From NCBI GenBank assembly GCA_023433965.1, contig JAEYTQ010000232.1, positions 1 through 6,490 on the forward strand: a stretch of 6,490 nt of DNA, written 5' to 3'. The stretch's first letter is position 1. Each line of letters begins with the position of its first letter. The notes under the pieces are model-generated. The model saw nothing but the letters and a program-made list of their open reading frames with translations, did no database searches and was not told where the DNA came from. Below, piece after piece: positions 5,327 through 6,490 of the stretch. Source of the DNA: Pseudomonadota bacterium (GTDB taxonomy: Bacteria; Pseudomonadota; Alphaproteobacteria; Rhizobiales; Xanthobacteraceae). The position numbers and the translations under genes were made by a program.

Positions 5327-6319
5327 TCACGCGGTGATCTCCGAGGGCTTGCCGGAGGCATCGACGAGGTGCACGCGCTCGACATCCACGTGCGGCAGCA
5401 GCGAACGGATCCGTTCCTCCGGCATCAGGCTGAACGCGGTCGACAGCGCGTCCGCCGCGGTCGCGCCGCGGGACACGGTGGTCACGCTACGATACCTGGC
5501 GGCGCAGCCACCCGTCCGAGGATCGAAGAGGTGGTTGAAGCGGCCTTCCGGGTCGAACCGGAAGCCGTACGCCCCCGACGTCGACAACGCGCGGTCGACC
5601 ACCGAAAGCACCGTTTCCGTGCGGCCTGCGACTTCCGGATCGGCGACCCCGACGTCCCAGGGGCGCCCGTCCGGACGTGGTCCGATGGCGCGGGCCTCGC
5701 CCATGTCGACAAGGCTGTGGGCTATGCCGTGAGCCTGCAGCAGCTCCACGATCTTGTCAGTCACGTAACCCTGCGCGATCCCGTTCAGCGTGACGGCCAT
5801 GCCGCGCGGCATCGCGATCCGGTCGCGGCCGACCGACAGCCGGCCACAACCCACGCACGCAAGCGCGGCCTGGATCGCCGCGGACGGGGGGCCGGCGGGG
5901 TCCGCACCCTCCCGGGCGAAGTGGCTGGCGTAGAGGTCCCATAGCGGCTGCACGGTGACATCGAACGATCTGTCCGTCAGCTTCGAGTAATGCTGCGCGG
6001 TCGTGAGCAGATCGACCATCTCGGCTGCCGGATCGACCAGGATGCCGGTCCGGTTCAGCTCGACGAGGGCGGAATCCTTGAGGTAGAGGCTGAACAGCCG
6101 CTCGAGCCGGTGCGCCTCCGCGCTTGCCAGCGAGATCAGCCGCTCCGCCTCCCGTCGGTCTCCGTGGTGAATCTCCATCGTGGCGACCGCGCCGAGCACG
6201 GTGCCCCGCCATGTGACGGGCGCCGCGTCGGCGCGCGCGGCAAGCTCTGAGGGCAATAGGCCGAGACCGGCCGCTGCGGCACTGATCCGGACGAAGCGTC
6301 GGCGCGAGATGCGGCGCAT
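5327..6319 (-). CDS. nosX: NosX, ApbE-family FAD:protein FMN transferase for nitrous oxide reduction
   Basis: This 330-residue protein has an N-terminal twin-arginine signal (SRRRFVRIS, residues 5-13, then an Ala/Leu stretch to an ADA site near 32), so it acts in the periplasm. ApbE motifs appear in order: LNGIAQGYVTD (178-188), LVDMGEARAIG (203-213), STSGAYG (246-252), HLFDPRTGG (263-271) and ATAADAL (286-292) with the likely metal-binding Asp. ApbE proteins transfer FMN from FAD onto a Thr of target proteins; in nos clusters the target is NosR, which feeds nitrous oxide reductase. The typical ApbE Asn-Val-Gly-Gly is DMGE here. It follows nosL directly. The start was placed at 6319 because AAGGAG (6328-6333) lies 8 nt upstream of it. 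The ATG at 6325 is only 2 nt from that site, though it remains possible and adds two residues. The name rests on context as well as sequence. Confidence 0.9.
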   Translation of the reverse strand: MRRISRRRFVRISAAAAGLGLLPSELAARADAAPVTWRGTVLGAVATMEIHHGDRREAERLISLASAEAHRLERLFSLYLKDSALVELNRTGILVDPAAEMVDLLTTAQHYSKLTDRSFDVTVQPLWDLYASHFAREGADPAGPPSAAIQAALACVGCGRLSVGRDRIAMPRGMAVTLNGIAQGYVTDKIVELLQAHGIAHSLVDMGEARAIGPRPDGRPWDVGVADPEVAGRTETVLSVVDRALSTSGAYGFRFDPEGRFNHLFDPRTGGCAARYRSVTTVSRGATAADALSTAFSLMPEERIRSLLPHVDVERVHLVDASGKPSEITA

Positions 6320-6327
6320 CACCATGT

Positions 6328-6333
6328 CTCCTT
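6328..6333 (-). promoter_or_regulatory. nosX: Ribosome-binding site deciding the nosX start
   Basis: On the minus strand AAGGAG overlaps the TAA stop of nosL. It is 2 nt from the ATG at 6325 but 8 nt from the ATG at 6319, so the inner start is favoured. The overlap implies translational coupling of nosL and nosX. Confidence 0.6.
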
Positions 6334-6490
6334 AGTCGTTCGGCCGGCGCGAGCCAGCCTCCTCGTCGGCGGAAGCGGCCCCTTGGCGGTCAACCGAGGC
6401 CAGGACGTAGTCCCGGGGCACCTGGCCGAATTCGACGATCCGGCCCCCGTTATCTCCGACGAACTTCTCCGCCGCCGCCCGGTCCGAGAA
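6332..6490 (-). CDS. nosL: NosL, copper chaperone lipoprotein of the nos cluster, C-terminal part
   Basis: The last 52 codons and TAA stop of a minus-strand gene are present; the N-terminus lies beyond the right edge. The reading FSDRAAAEKFVGDNGGRIVEFGQV, followed by PRDYV, is the characteristic NosL C-terminal region, in which a strand and helix precede a Gly-Gly turn and a Val/Phe strand. The tail (ASADEEAGSRRPND) is a polar extension of no evident function. NosL is an outer- or inner-membrane-anchored periplasmic lipoprotein that delivers Cu(I) for NosZ maturation; the copper-binding Met/Cys region and the lipobox would be outside this window. The gene stops 6-12 nt before nosX, the order usual in alphaproteobacterial nos operons (nosRZDFYLX). 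The rest of that operon should therefore lie to the right. Confidence 0.84.
   Translation of the reverse strand, partial: FSDRAAAEKFVGDNGGRIVEFGQVPRDYVLASVDRQGAASADEEAGSRRPND

Overview
The window is high-GC bacterial DNA with dense, short-gapped genes. It reads as the downstream end of a nitrous-oxide-reductase (nos) locus in a denitrifying alphaproteobacterium, probably of the Hyphomicrobiales. The grounds are the nosL-nosX order on the minus strand, a class I c-type cytochrome of the c2 type, a hexameric tyrosine-coordinated haem protein, and a perfect inverted repeat TTTGCG-N4-CGCAAA of the NnrR/FNR type. The genus is inference; no rRNA or other phylogenetic marker is present.

Layout. At the left edge, a small two-helix membrane protein gene runs out of the window on the minus strand (208 to 1). 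A 360-bp divergent intergenic region follows, holding the CRP/FNR-superfamily box at 422-439. To its right is a tight four-gene plus-strand operon (569-4170): a 445-residue multi-pass membrane protein with repeated His-bearing helices, a protein with two DUF2249-like halves, a MIP18/DUF59-type Fe-S assembly protein, and CcoG/FixG, a membrane ferredoxin-like protein of copper handling. Two of the junctions are an ATGA overlap and an 8-nt gap.

The second block is on the minus strand and converges on the first with a 33-bp gap. In transcription order (right to left) it is the nosL C-terminus (window edge), nosX (ApbE-type flavin transferase), a periplasmic monohaem cytochrome c, the hexameric tyrosine-coordinated haem protein (HTHP), and a small cupin. 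Gaps are 6-38 nt except before the cupin, where 103 bp hold a perfect 9-bp-stem hairpin.

How the parts fit. NosL and NosX mature nitrous oxide reductase (copper delivery, and flavinylation of NosR). The cytochrome c could feed electrons to NosZ or to another periplasmic reductase. HTHP could remove peroxide. The plus-strand operon combines a possible haem/copper membrane protein, Fe-S assembly and copper/Fe-S redox functions behind an NnrR-like box. This suggests a nitric-oxide-responsive accessory module for metal-centre assembly or repair during denitrification. That last point is inference and is the part most worth follow-up. No mobile element, CRISPR array, tRNA or rRNA was seen.
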